Notes: a model not told the origin generated them from the sequence alone. 16,295 nt of DNA from CAKSUT01 sp045542335 (GCA_045542335.1 JAZQKV010000015.1:1-16295), one strand, 5' to 3'. Shown: positions 7,084 through 13,760, counted from the stretch's first letter. A program made the numbers and translations.

Positions 7084-7725
7084 TCAATAGCCAAGCTCTT
7101 CAGCAACAAGAATCACCTTGACCCTGCCCTTTACAACCTGCTTTGACATTATAACCCTGTCAGCACAGATTCGTTCATCACTTCTGCAATCCATGCATCT
7201 GCCTGTTTTTGTGCATGGTGTGTTTCTGCCAAGCCTTATGCAGTTTGCAGGTGCGGCGTGTTCTCTCACACGCTCCTCTGCCGCCGGAATATCCTTTACG
7301 ATTTTATTCCAGCCTGCAATGACAACAACGTTTTGAGGACCGTAAAGCATCGCAGCAACACGGTTTCCGTTGCCGTCAACGTTATAAAGCTCGCCCGATT
7401 CGGTCACGGCATTTGTCGAACAAAAATAGAAATCGCTGTCAAAGCTCTTCAAAAAGATTTCACGCCGTCCCTCTGTTGTAAGACCGGGAGCGTATCTGTC
7501 AAGATAATTGAATCTGCCCGACGAAAGAAGTTCGGGGATTCCAAGCTCAAAAAGCGTCATTGAGCCGCCGACTGAAACAGTCGCTCCATCGGTGAGCATT
7601 TCTTCAACAAGGTCAATTGCTTCCTCCTTGTTGTCAACGCAGGTTGCCGAAAAGCCGTTTTTATTGAGTGCTTCGGCGGTGCGCTCCATTCTCAGGCGAA
7701 GTGCTTCATATTTGTTCTTATCCAT
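7084..7725 (-). CDS. LUD-domain protein (LutC/YkgG-like lactate utilization family)
   Basis: A 213-residue LUD (DUF162) domain protein. The start at 7725 has GGAGG 7 nt upstream; the longer frame to 7767 has none. Family landmarks are SVGGSMTLFELGI (residues 51-63), STNAVTESGELYNVDGNGNRVA (103-124) and the C-terminal cysteine group C171, C177, C180, C187 in a CxxxxxCxxC-x6-C arrangement. LUD proteins include LutB/LutC, which take part in lactate oxidation with an iron-sulfur partner, but solitary short members like this one occur widely in clostridia and have no assigned reaction. No LutA or LutB gene is nearby, so a lactate role should not be assumed. A good promoter and a large inverted repeat lie upstream. 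Cytoplasmic. Confidence 0.85.
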   Translation of the reverse strand: MDKNKYEALRLRMERTAEALNKNGFSATCVDNKEEAIDLVEEMLTDGATVSVGGSMTLFELGIPELLSSGRFNYLDRYAPGLTTEGRREIFLKSFDSDFYFCSTNAVTESGELYNVDGNGNRVAAMLYGPQNVVVIAGWNKIVKDIPAAEERVREHAAPANCIRLGRNTPCTKTGRCMDCRSDERICADRVIMSKQVVKGRVKVILVAEELGY

Positions 7726-7787
7726 ACTTTTCCCTCCACGGAAAATTTTTCGGGAAGATATGGTCACACAAAAATTTCCCTTTTATT

Positions 7788-7816
7788 ATTATACACCAAT
7801 CTTCCATGAATTTCTA
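7788..7816 (-). promoter_or_regulatory. Sigma-A promoter of the LUD gene
   Basis: On the minus strand TAGAAA (7811-7816), 17-nt spacer, perfect TATAAT (7788-7793), about 60 nt before the start codon. The -35 box overlaps the left arm of the 10-bp inverted repeat at 7802-7841. Confidence 0.65.
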
Positions 7817-7841
7817 CATATTATTGTTAAGATTCATGGAA
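7802..7841. promoter_or_regulatory. Perfect 10-bp inverted repeat overlapping the LUD promoter
   Basis: TTCCATGAAT (7802-7811) and ATTCATGGAA (7832-7841) are perfect reverse complements separated by 20 bp, so the arm centres are 30 bp (about three helical turns) apart. One arm overlaps the -35/spacer and the other lies just upstream, which suits binding by a dimeric or tetrameric regulator. No regulator gene is in the window. Confidence 0.45.
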
Positions 7842-8047
7842 TAAGCTGTGCGGCAGCAAAAACACCCGTCTGCCCCGCAAAAAAGCTCCGACTTTTGTTT
7901 TTCAGTCTTGAATCGCCATGTCAATAATGCTACCCGGATACCGTCTTTAAGTTTGCAAAACGGTCAGGAAAGCTCGCTCAAATTGTCCCCACACTTTTCA
8001 CCCGTTTTTTGAAATTCACTCTATTTGTTTTTGTGTCCGAAACCACA

Positions 8048-8082
8048 AAATATAGTAAAAATCGTGTTTTAAAACTATATTT
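8048..8082. repeat. 9-bp perfect inverted repeat
   Basis: AAATATAGT (8048-8056) and ACTATATTT (8074-8082), separated by 17 bp, in the gap upstream of the ABC ATPase. A possible operator or weak stem; A+T-rich, so chance is not excluded. Confidence 0.35.
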
Positions 8083-8190
8083 GGTGATTTTTTATATACA
8101 CACGCCATTAAAAAGCTCTGTTTTGCGCCGTTATTCGGCAAATTTTACAAAAGGGGACGGTGATTGTAAACGATAGATGAATTTGGGCAA

Positions 8191-8234
8191 AATTTGATTA
8201 TTTCCGTTCCGATTTTAAAAGAAAAAATCAAATT
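8191..8234. repeat. 13-bp inverted repeat with one mismatch
   Basis: AATTTGATTATTT (8191-8203) and AAAAAATCAAATT (8222-8234) pair at 12 of 13 positions with an 18-nt loop. About 60 bp upstream of the predicted ATPase promoter, so an activator or repressor site is possible. Confidence 0.35.
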
Positions 8235-8293
8235 AGCCGCAAATTTATCATTTTGCAACAAAAGTGAAACCAAAAAGTTGTGTAAATATCATC

Positions 8294-8322
8294 TTTTCTT
8301 TTTTGTGATTTTTTGGTATAGT
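8294..8322 (+). promoter_or_regulatory. Promoter of the ABC ATPase gene (extended -10 type)
   Basis: TGG-TATAGT (8314-8322) is an extended -10 box; the -35 place 17 nt upstream reads TTTTCT, a poor match. The resulting leader is about 70 nt and ends in AGGAGG (8382-8387), 9 nt before the ATG. Confidence 0.5.
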
Positions 8323-8396
8323 ATATACATCAAAGTTTGACTAAGCTTATCTACATAATATTATATAAGCAAAGGCTATTCAGGAGGTTACATTAA

Positions 8397-9509
8397 ATGG
8401 CAAGTCTTTCACTCAAACACATTTATAAGCGTTATCCCGGCGGCGTTACAGCTGTATCCGATTTCTGCCTTGACATCAAGGACAAGGAATTTATCGTTTT
8501 CGTCGGACCTTCCGGTTGTGGTAAGTCCACAACACTCCGTATGATTTCCGGTCTTGAAGAAATCACAGAAGGCGAGCTCTACATCGGAGACAGACTCGTT
8601 AACGACGTTGCCCCCAAGGACAGAGACATTGCGATGGTGTTCCAGAACTATGCTCTTTATCCTCATATGACAGTATTTGAAAACATGGCATTCGGTCTTA
8701 AGCTCAGAAAGACCCCCAAGGAAGAAATTAAGAGACGTGTTGAAGAAGCTGCAAGAGTTCTTGACATTGCACACCTTCTCGACAGAAAGCCTAAGGCTCT
8801 TTCCGGTGGTCAGAGACAGAGAGTTGCCCTCGGACGTGCAATCGTTCGTGAACCTAAGGTATTCCTTCTTGACGAACCTCTCTCCAACCTCGACGCAAAG
8901 CTCCGTGCTGCCATGAGAACAGAGCTCACAAAGCTCCACAACAAGCTTGGTACAACATTTGTATATGTAACCCACGACCAGGTCGAGGCTATGACAATGG
9001 CGACCAGAATCGTTGTTATGAAAGACGGTCTTATTCAGCAGGTTGACACACCTCAGGTTCTTTACGATACACCTTGCAACGTTTTCGTTGCCGGCTTTAT
9101 CGGAACACCTCAGATGAACTTCCTCACTGTTACTGTTGAAAAGAAGGCTGACGGCGTTTACCTCATCTGGGGCGACAACTCCTTCAAGCTTCCCGAAGAC
9201 AAGGCAAGCGCTCCTGCTCTTGCAGAATACTTCAGCAAGGAAGTTATCATGGGTATCCGTCCCGAATGTATCCACGATGAGCCTGTGTTCATCTCCTCTC
9301 TCGCAGAGTGGGTTGTTGAAGCAAACGTTGATGTAACAGAAATGATGGGTGCGGAAACATATCTCTACCTCTCCATCGGCGAAGACAACATCATCGGCAG
9401 AGTTCCTTCCCGTTCCACTGCACAGCCTGACGATAAGATAAAGGTTGCATTTGACATTACTCATGCACACCTCTTCGACAAGGATACCGAGAAGTTTATC
9501 GTTCACTAA
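8397..9509 (+). CDS. ugpC: Sugar ABC transporter ATP-binding protein (UgpC/MsmK/MalK type)
   Basis: A 370-residue ATPase that powers family 1 carbohydrate importers from the cytoplasmic side. In order: Walker A GPSGCGKST (residues 37-45), Q-loop Gln83 in VFQNYALYPHM, signature LSGGQRQ (135-141), Walker B VFLLDE (155-160), D-loop SNLDAKLR, H-loop His193 (VYVTHDQVEAM), then a MalK-type TOBE/regulatory domain from about 240 to the end. All catalytic residues are intact and the length is normal. AGGAGG precedes the ATG. It has its own promoter and a strong terminator and no permease neighbours, which fits the pattern known in Firmicutes where one MsmK-type ATPase serves several sugar importers. 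It could energise a system using the lipoprotein at 1671-4415 (inference). Leucine codons are all CTT or CTC. Confidence 0.95.
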   Translation: MASLSLKHIYKRYPGGVTAVSDFCLDIKDKEFIVFVGPSGCGKSTTLRMISGLEEITEGELYIGDRLVNDVAPKDRDIAMVFQNYALYPHMTVFENMAFGLKLRKTPKEEIKRRVEEAARVLDIAHLLDRKPKALSGGQRQRVALGRAIVREPKVFLLDEPLSNLDAKLRAAMRTELTKLHNKLGTTFVYVTHDQVEAMTMATRIVVMKDGLIQQVDTPQVLYDTPCNVFVAGFIGTPQMNFLTVTVEKKADGVYLIWGDNSFKLPEDKASAPALAEYFSKEVIMGIRPECIHDEPVFISSLAEWVVEANVDVTEMMGAETYLYLSIGEDNIIGRVPSRSTAQPDDKIKVAFDITHAHLFDKDTEKFIVH

Positions 9510-9523
9510 TTTCAGATTCAATG

Positions 9524-9560
9524 GGCGGTTGTACCCTCGGTGCAACCGCCTCTTTGTTTT
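9524..9560 (+). terminator. Rho-independent terminator of the ABC ATPase gene
   Basis: GGCGGTTG (9524-9531) pairs with CAACCGCC (9543-9550); four further pairs including one wobble close a 3-nt loop. The run TCTTTGTTTT follows. It starts 14 nt after the stop codon. Confidence 0.88.
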
Positions 9561-9595
9561 ATCATTTTTTGTTTTAGTGCATAATATGATACAAT

Positions 9596-9622
9596 TGTAC
9601 AAAGTCAACGCACTTTTGTACA
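9596..9622. promoter_or_regulatory. TGTACAAA/TTTGTACA inverted repeat next to the oxidoreductase promoter
   Basis: TGTACAAA (9596-9603) and TTTGTACA (9615-9622) are perfect inverted arms with 11 bp between them, and the right arm abuts the -35 box. The placement suits an operator or activator site for the gene at 9761. Confidence 0.5.
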
Positions 9623-9651
9623 TTGACAGTTGACGGCATTTGTGGTATCAT
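9623..9651 (+). promoter_or_regulatory. Sigma-A promoter of the Gfo/Idh/MocA gene
   Basis: Perfect TTGACA (9623-9628), 17-nt spacer, TATCAT (9646-9651) preceded by TGG, an extended -10. The leader is about 100 nt to the ATG at 9761. Confidence 0.8.
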
Positions 9652-9760
9652 AAGTGTAAGTCAGAAACAATATTCAATTTGTCTTTAACGGAGCAGGACT
9701 TCGTGTAAGAATATATTTGCTTAATTAAAAAGTCAAATCACCACATGGAGGTACAGAAAA

Positions 9761-10930
9761 ATGGCAGACATTCTTGACGCTTACAAGCAGGGCAGTGTTG
9801 AAACTGCAACTGTAAACACAGGAAAGAAACTGAGAATCGGTATCATCGGAACAGGCGGAATTGCAAATTCCCATATCAAGAGCTACCTTGTACAGCCCGA
9901 TGTTGAGGTTGTTGCAGGCGCAGACCTTATCCCCGGAAAAGCCGAGGCTTTCTTCAAGAGATACAACGTTGAAGCTCAGAGCTTTACAGATTACAAGGAA
10001 ATGCTCGAAAAGGTTGAGCTTGATGCAGTGAGCGTTTGTACATACAACAGAACTCACGCAGAGTGTACAATTGCTTGTCTTGAAAAGGGCATCCCCGTTC
10101 TCCTTGAAAAGCCTTTCACAGTTACACTCGACGAAGCAATTGAAGTTTGCAAGGCAGAGAAGAAATACGGCAAGATAGTTTCCGTTGGCTTCCAGCCCAG
10201 ATTCGACGAGAACATGAAGATGATCAAGAAGATTGTTCAGTCAGGTGAGCTTGGCGATATTTATTATATCCAGACAGGCGGCGGCCGTCGTCACGGTATC
10301 CCCGTAGGCTGGTCCACAACATTCATTGAGGAAGACAAGGCGGGTCTTGGCGCACTCGCAGACATCGGATGCTATTCTCTTGATATGTGCCTTAACGCAA
10401 TCGGCTATCCCAAGCCCCTCACAGTTTCGGGTATAAAGACAGGCTTCTTCGGCAAAACACCCGAAGCATACAAGAGTTCAAAATACACCGTTGACCCCGA
10501 AAAGACAGCAGCTCTCTTTGGCGTTGACGACTGGGCAAGCGCATTTATCAGACTTGAAGGCGGCATTATCCTCGACTTCAGAATTTCCTGGTATATGCAT
10601 CTCGACACCCCCGGTGACACCATCATCATGGGTACAAAGGGTTCTCTCCGTATTCCCTCAACAGACTGCTGGAATGGCACAGTAGGCGGCGCAATGACAA
10701 TTTATAAGGATGTTTCCGGCGAACCCACAAAGGTTACAGTTCCCCTCGTTCAGAACCCCGCAGGCTCCAACTTCGACAGAAAGATCCGTTCTTTCCTCGA
10801 CGCTGTTATAAACGGAACAGAAGCTCCTATCCCCACTTCCCAGATTCTCTACAACCAGGCTATCCTCGACGGTATCGCAAAATCCTCCGACCTCGGCAAA
10901 GAAGTTGAAATCGAAATTCCTGAGGTTTAA
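9761..10930 (+). CDS. Gfo/Idh/MocA family NAD(P)-dependent oxidoreductase
   Basis: A 389-residue sugar or cyclitol dehydrogenase-like protein. A 23-residue N-terminal extension precedes the Rossmann fold RIGIIGTGGIA (residues 25-35). The family motif EKP is at 116-118 (VLLEKPFT) and the substrate region GALADIGCYSLDM at 197-209 has Asp201, Tyr205 and Asp208; many relatives have His where Tyr205 stands, but the YSLD form is a common subgroup, so this is not by itself a defect. The C-terminal half is the usual beta-sheet domain. Enzymes of this family oxidise or reduce ring hydroxyls of sugars, inositols and N-acetylhexosamines; the substrate is not predictable. GGAGG lies 9 nt before the ATG. 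It is a single-gene unit with a strong promoter and a terminator. Cytoplasmic. Confidence 0.93.
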   Translation: MADILDAYKQGSVETATVNTGKKLRIGIIGTGGIANSHIKSYLVQPDVEVVAGADLIPGKAEAFFKRYNVEAQSFTDYKEMLEKVELDAVSVCTYNRTHAECTIACLEKGIPVLLEKPFTVTLDEAIEVCKAEKKYGKIVSVGFQPRFDENMKMIKKIVQSGELGDIYYIQTGGGRRHGIPVGWSTTFIEEDKAGLGALADIGCYSLDMCLNAIGYPKPLTVSGIKTGFFGKTPEAYKSSKYTVDPEKTAALFGVDDWASAFIRLEGGIILDFRISWYMHLDTPGDTIIMGTKGSLRIPSTDCWNGTVGGAMTIYKDVSGEPTKVTVPLVQNPAGSNFDRKIRSFLDAVINGTEAPIPTSQILYNQAILDGIAKSSDLGKEVEIEIPEV

Positions 10931-10975
10931 TTTAAGCTGTTGGGGCTTTCCAAAACACAAATTGCTCATAACTTC

Positions 10976-11038
10976 CCAAAGGGGGTGCTTTCCGAGAAAA
11001 GCACCCCTTTTGAATCACCGAAAAGCTTTATAACGGTG
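10976..11038. repeat. Dispersed structured intergenic repeat, copy A
   Basis: Bases 10976-11000 match 15966-15989 (one 1-nt gap, two substitutions) and 11005-11030 match 16034-16059 (24 of 26). A second hairpin CACCG (11016-11020)/CGGTG (11034-11038) corresponds to CCCC/GGGG in copy B, an A-T to C-G change on both sides. See copy B at 15966-16069. Confidence 0.7.
10982..11011 (+). terminator. Terminator of the Gfo/Idh/MocA gene
   Basis: GGGGTGCTTT (10982-10991) pairs perfectly with AAAGCACCCC (10998-11007) around CCGAGA, followed by TTTT. It lies 51 nt after the stop and is part of the dispersed repeat copy at 10976-11038. Confidence 0.75.
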
Positions 11039-11077
11039 TTGGAATGATTGGCTTGACTCGATATTATAAAAGATATG

Positions 11078-11114
11078 GTCTGAAATTGAGTTTGTTCAGA
11101 ACTCAATTCCAGAC
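11078..11114. repeat. 15-bp near-perfect palindrome upstream of the hydrolase promoter
   Basis: GTCTGAAATTGAGTT (11078-11092) and AACTCAATTCCAGAC (11100-11114) pair at 14 of 15 positions around a 7-nt loop. No T-run follows. It ends 47 bp before the -35 box of the hydrolase promoter, so it could be an activator/repressor site or part of an intergenic repeat. Confidence 0.5.
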
Positions 11115-11161
11115 AGCATAAAAATCTTTAGATTGTTCAAGTTTTGTGTTTAATTTGTGTA

Positions 11162-11190
11162 TTGCAATTCAAAAAGATTCGTGGTATGAT
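11162..11190 (+). promoter_or_regulatory. Sigma-A promoter of the alpha/beta-hydrolase gene
   Basis: TTGCAA (11162-11167), 17-nt spacer, TATGAT (11185-11190) preceded by TGG as in the promoter at 9623. The leader would be about 150 nt. Confidence 0.7.
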
Positions 11191-11293
11191 ATAGATAGCA
11201 TGATGAAGAAAGTGGTAAAGAGATACATAACTGCTTTGCTCACTTTCGGGCAATTCGTGAAGAATCCGTACATCGTGACAGCATCCCCGATTG

Positions 11294-11325
11294 ACGCATC
11301 CCTCCGGTTGTCAGGAAGGGGGCGT
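11294..11325 (+). other. Leader hairpin before the hydrolase gene
   Basis: ACGC-CCCT-CC pairs with GG-AGGG-GCGT with one mismatch and one bulge around an 8-nt loop, ending about 12 nt before the ribosome binding site. It could affect translation or mRNA stability; no riboswitch class is recognised. Confidence 0.3.
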
Positions 11326-11350
11326 ATTACGAATAAAAAGGAGAAAAACA

Positions 11351-12415
11351 ATGCTCGATTATTCTAAAATTAAAATCTATACCGAAATTGAAAAGTATGA
11401 AAGCGGCGCAAAATACCGCAATGACTATGTTGAAAGCCTTGACAAGCTTGTTAAAAAAATGCGTGGCGATGCACGCAGTGAAAGACTTGCACACATGAGT
11501 CCCGAAGCCCTTGCCGAAAACCGTGAAAAATTCCGCCGTGAATACATCGAAATGCTTGGCTTTCCCCTCACCGAATACAGAGAAGGCATGGAAATCCCTG
11601 CCTTCACAAAGGAGTTTGTCGCTAAGGACGATATGTGCTCCATTTACAGAATGCAGATTGAGACACTGCCCGACTTTAAGTTTTACGGAATGTTGTTCGT
11701 ACCCAACAACGTGGACGAAAACGGCACAGCGAAAGCTCCCCTTGTCATCACCCAACACGGCGGTGGCGGAACTCCCGAGCTTTGTTCGGATATCTACGGA
11801 GAGAATAACTATAATCAGTTGGTACGCCGTTGCGTGGACAGAGGTGCTGTGTGCTTTGCTCCTCAGCTCTTGCTCTGGCAGGATAAATTCTGCCCTGACA
11901 AGCCCGACAGAGCGAGCATTGATAAAAACTTAAAACAGCTTGGCGGAAGCATCACCGCCCTTGAAATCTATTGCATCCGCCGAAGCCTTGACCTGCTCTG
12001 CACTTTCCCCATGATTGACACAGAAAGAATCGGCATGACAGGACTTTCCTACGGTGGCTTCTATACCCTTGTCACAGGTGCAGCCGAAACAAGAATCAAA
12101 TCAAGCTACTCCGTAGCCTATTTCAACGATATGTTCAGATATGCGTGGTACGATTTCACATGGTTCAACTCGGGCAACCGCTTTACAAACCCCGAAATTG
12201 CCGCTCTCCATGCGCCTCGCAGACTTCTTGTTGAGGTTGGAAAAGAGGACAAGGTTTTTGAGATTGATACGGCGTATGCGCCTGCGGAAGATATTCCCAA
12301 GTATTTTGAGGCACAGGGTGCGGCAGAAAACTTCTTCTTCCATCCCTGGGACGGCGGACATAAGCCTGACACAGAGGATGGCAGCCTTGACTACTTCTTT
12401 GAGGGACTGAAATAA
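11351..12415 (+). CDS. Alpha/beta-hydrolase, acetyl-ester or related carbohydrate esterase-like
   Basis: A 354-residue serine hydrolase starting MLDYSKIKIY; AAGGAG 7 nt before the ATG at 11351 decides against the longer frame to 11291. A helical N-terminal region of about 100 residues precedes the alpha/beta-hydrolase core. The oxyanion segment is ITQHGGGGTP (133-142), the nucleophile elbow is GLSYGG with Ser233, and the likely acid and base are Asp300 (VGKEDKVF) and His337 (WDGGHKPD). No signal peptide, so it acts in the cytoplasm on imported substrates. Families of this kind include acetyl-xylan esterase-like and dienelactone hydrolase-like enzymes; a role in removing ester groups from oligosaccharides fits the neighbours but is inference. 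It is a single-gene unit with promoter, leader hairpin and terminator. Confidence 0.85.
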   Translation: MLDYSKIKIYTEIEKYESGAKYRNDYVESLDKLVKKMRGDARSERLAHMSPEALAENREKFRREYIEMLGFPLTEYREGMEIPAFTKEFVAKDDMCSIYRMQIETLPDFKFYGMLFVPNNVDENGTAKAPLVITQHGGGGTPELCSDIYGENNYNQLVRRCVDRGAVCFAPQLLLWQDKFCPDKPDRASIDKNLKQLGGSITALEIYCIRRSLDLLCTFPMIDTERIGMTGLSYGGFYTLVTGAAETRIKSSYSVAYFNDMFRYAWYDFTWFNSGNRFTNPEIAALHAPRRLLVEVGKEDKVFEIDTAYAPAEDIPKYFEAQGAAENFFFHPWDGGHKPDTEDGSLDYFFEGLK

Positions 12416-12445
12416 TCGCTGAATACGTTTGCTGAATAATAATGT

Positions 12446-12483
12446 GTGCCGGACATGGACAAAATCCACGCCCGGCACTTTTT
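12446..12483 (+). terminator. Terminator between convergent genes
   Basis: GTGCCGG (12446-12452) pairs with CCGGCAC (12472-12478), extended inward to TGGA/TCCA with two A-C mismatches, followed by TTTTT. It ends the hydrolase transcript; in the minus direction the T-run is poorer, so action on the sialidase-like gene is less certain. Confidence 0.8.
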
Positions 12484-12501
12484 ATCTGCTTTTCCAGCCA
12501 A

Positions 12502-13596
12502 TTATTCTTCGTATCTCCAGATGGTTTGTCTTATCTTTGAGCAACCGCCGGCTTCCTTGGCATAGTAAACCGTGAGGAATGTGCCGTCATTGAGCGCAAC
12601 CGTCGCAGGATAACCAAGATCCGCATCCTGCATTGTGTCGTCAATAATGTAACCCTCGTCCCAGGTCTTTCCGCCGTCATGGCTGAACGCCACCTTAATG
12701 CCAACAGGCTTCTGACGCTTTGCATAAGCACAAATGAGCGTGTCACCGACCTTGAGAAGATGAGGAGGTGCGCCCTCAAGGTCGCCTATAATCTGATGCG
12801 GAGTGGTAAATGTCTTGCCGCCATCGTGGCTCTCGCATTGATACACTGTGAAAAGTCCGCTGTCATTCTGACCTCTCTGTACTCTTATATGCACAATCAG
12901 CTCACCCGGTGCGTTTTCAATGGCGTGTACCTCGCAAGGGTATCCGATGTCCTTGAAGAAAGATGTGTCAAGCTCGGAGTGCTTTTCAAACTCCACTCCG
13001 TTTGCATCCATTCTGTAAACATGGATTGTGGGGTTTGCAAAGCCTGTTCCCATGACAACACCAATGTATATAAGACTTCCGTCGCTCATCGCACAAGGTC
13101 CGTGAGGCGATGTCACAGGCACACGTCTGACCTCACCAAAGTTCTTTCCGCAATCCTCACTTATCTTGTAGGTCGAGCCGAGATACTTTTCCTCAGCTTC
13201 GGGAGATACCGTGTCAAGATAACCAAAAATGAGTGAATCGAATTTGTGACCGTAAGGTGCTTTTGAAGCCCAGTCGCGCTGGAATTCAAAGCTGTTGTTG
13301 AAGGACGTGACAATAACCCGATTTCTTTCCTTTCCAAAAACCGCAATTCCTGCATCTCTGTCGTCAAGAGGCGTGTCGATTATAACCGAGGGACTTGTCC
13401 ATGTCTTTCCCTCGTCGTCACTTGTCACCATAACAACCTTGCCGAAAGGACAAACGTGCTGAACCCTCATTCCCGACGAAACCGCCGCAAGTCTGCCGTC
13501 AGGAAGACGTGTAACGGTGGGCCACGCAAAATAGTTGAAAATGCTGTCGGGATTTGAAATTGTTATGCCACGGCTTATTATTTCTATCTTTTTCAT
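12502..13596 (-). CDS. BNR/Asp-box beta-propeller protein, exo-alpha-sialidase-like
   Basis: A 364-residue protein starting MKKIEIISRG, with GGAGG 8 nt before the ATG at 13596. Four Asp-boxes mark a six-bladed propeller: SDDEGKTW (59-66), SEDCGKNF (146-153), SHDGGKTF (256-263) and SHDGGKTW (305-312). The N-terminal part has WPTVTRLPDGRLAAVSSG, and there is an acidic/arginine-rich middle (CEVHAIE at 221-227, HIRVQRG at 236-242) as in sialidase-fold glycoside hydrolases. I could not assign the full arginine triad and nucleophile tyrosine, so activity on sialic acid is not certain; other exo-glycosidases share this fold. No signal peptide, so it is predicted to be cytoplasmic, unlike most bacterial sialidases. 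It has a consensus promoter and is transcribed alone. Confidence 0.82.
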   Translation of the reverse strand: MKKIEIISRGITISNPDSIFNYFAWPTVTRLPDGRLAAVSSGMRVQHVCPFGKVVMVTSDDEGKTWTSPSVIIDTPLDDRDAGIAVFGKERNRVIVTSFNNSFEFQRDWASKAPYGHKFDSLIFGYLDTVSPEAEEKYLGSTYKISEDCGKNFGEVRRVPVTSPHGPCAMSDGSLIYIGVVMGTGFANPTIHVYRMDANGVEFEKHSELDTSFFKDIGYPCEVHAIENAPGELIVHIRVQRGQNDSGLFTVYQCESHDGGKTFTTPHQIIGDLEGAPPHLLKVGDTLICAYAKRQKPVGIKVAFSHDGGKTWDEGYIIDDTMQDADLGYPATVALNDGTFLTVYYAKEAGGCSKIRQTIWRYEE

Positions 13597-13640
13597 TTGT
13601 TTTTCCTCCGAAATCATTACACTTTCCCATTGCTGTCTGC

Positions 13641-13669
13641 ATTATAACATTTTCTCATTAAGTTGTCAA
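13641..13669 (-). promoter_or_regulatory. Consensus promoter of the sialidase-like gene
   Basis: On the minus strand perfect TTGACA (13664-13669), 17-nt spacer, perfect TATAAT (13641-13646) preceded by TGT, an extended -10. With a full-consensus promoter, control probably comes from a repressor; the -35 box lies in one arm of the inverted repeat at 13665-13719. Confidence 0.9.
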
Positions 13670-13719
13670 TAACAAAAACGGACAACCTACTCTTTTAAAT
13701 GTCCGTTTTGGTTATTGAC
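13665..13719. promoter_or_regulatory. 20-bp inverted repeat with one mismatch at the sialidase-like promoter
   Basis: Arms 13665-13684 and 13700-13719 pair at 19 of 20 positions around a 15-nt loop. One arm includes most of the -35 box TTGACA. The inner part (AAAACGGACA/TGTCCGTTTT) also resembles a terminator stem, so it may be an operator, a terminator, or both. Confidence 0.6.
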
Positions 13720-13721
13720 GC

Positions 13722-13754
13722 AAAAATGACCGTCGGGCAAAACGTCCGACGGTC
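13722..13754 (-). terminator. Terminator of the dockerin esterase gene
   Basis: GACCGTCGG (13728-13736) pairs perfectly with CCGACGGTC (13746-13754); in the minus direction the stem is followed by ATTTTT. It begins 6 nt after the stop codon. Confidence 0.88.
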
Positions 13755-13760
13755 GGTTTA

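Larger units (their letters stand above)
7842..8293. other. Gene-free A+T-rich regulatory gap
   Basis: Part of the 671-bp gap between the divergent LUD and ABC ATPase genes. I see no credible ORF and no recognisable RNA gene. It contains two inverted repeats (listed separately) and several scattered GCAAATTT-like words near 8138, 8187 and 8239. The length is large for a simple divergent promoter region, so a long leader, small RNA or upstream regulatory sites are possible. Confidence 0.4.

Noticed and set aside
7084..7725. Annotation of the LUD protein as LutC of a lactate operon
   Set aside because: No LutA or LutB gene, lactate permease or LutR regulator is nearby, and solitary short LUD proteins are common in clostridia.
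8409..9623. A 404-codon minus-strand open frame opposite the ABC ATPase gene
   Set aside because: The plus strand encodes an ATPase with every catalytic motif. The antisense frame is a by-product of its CTT/CTC and AAG/GAA codon preference and has no start signal.
9761..10930. Tyr205 in place of the common His in the Gfo/Idh/MocA substrate motif considered as a broken active site
   Set aside because: The YSLD form is a frequent subgroup variant of this family, and the rest of the motif (Asp201, Asp208, EKP) is intact.
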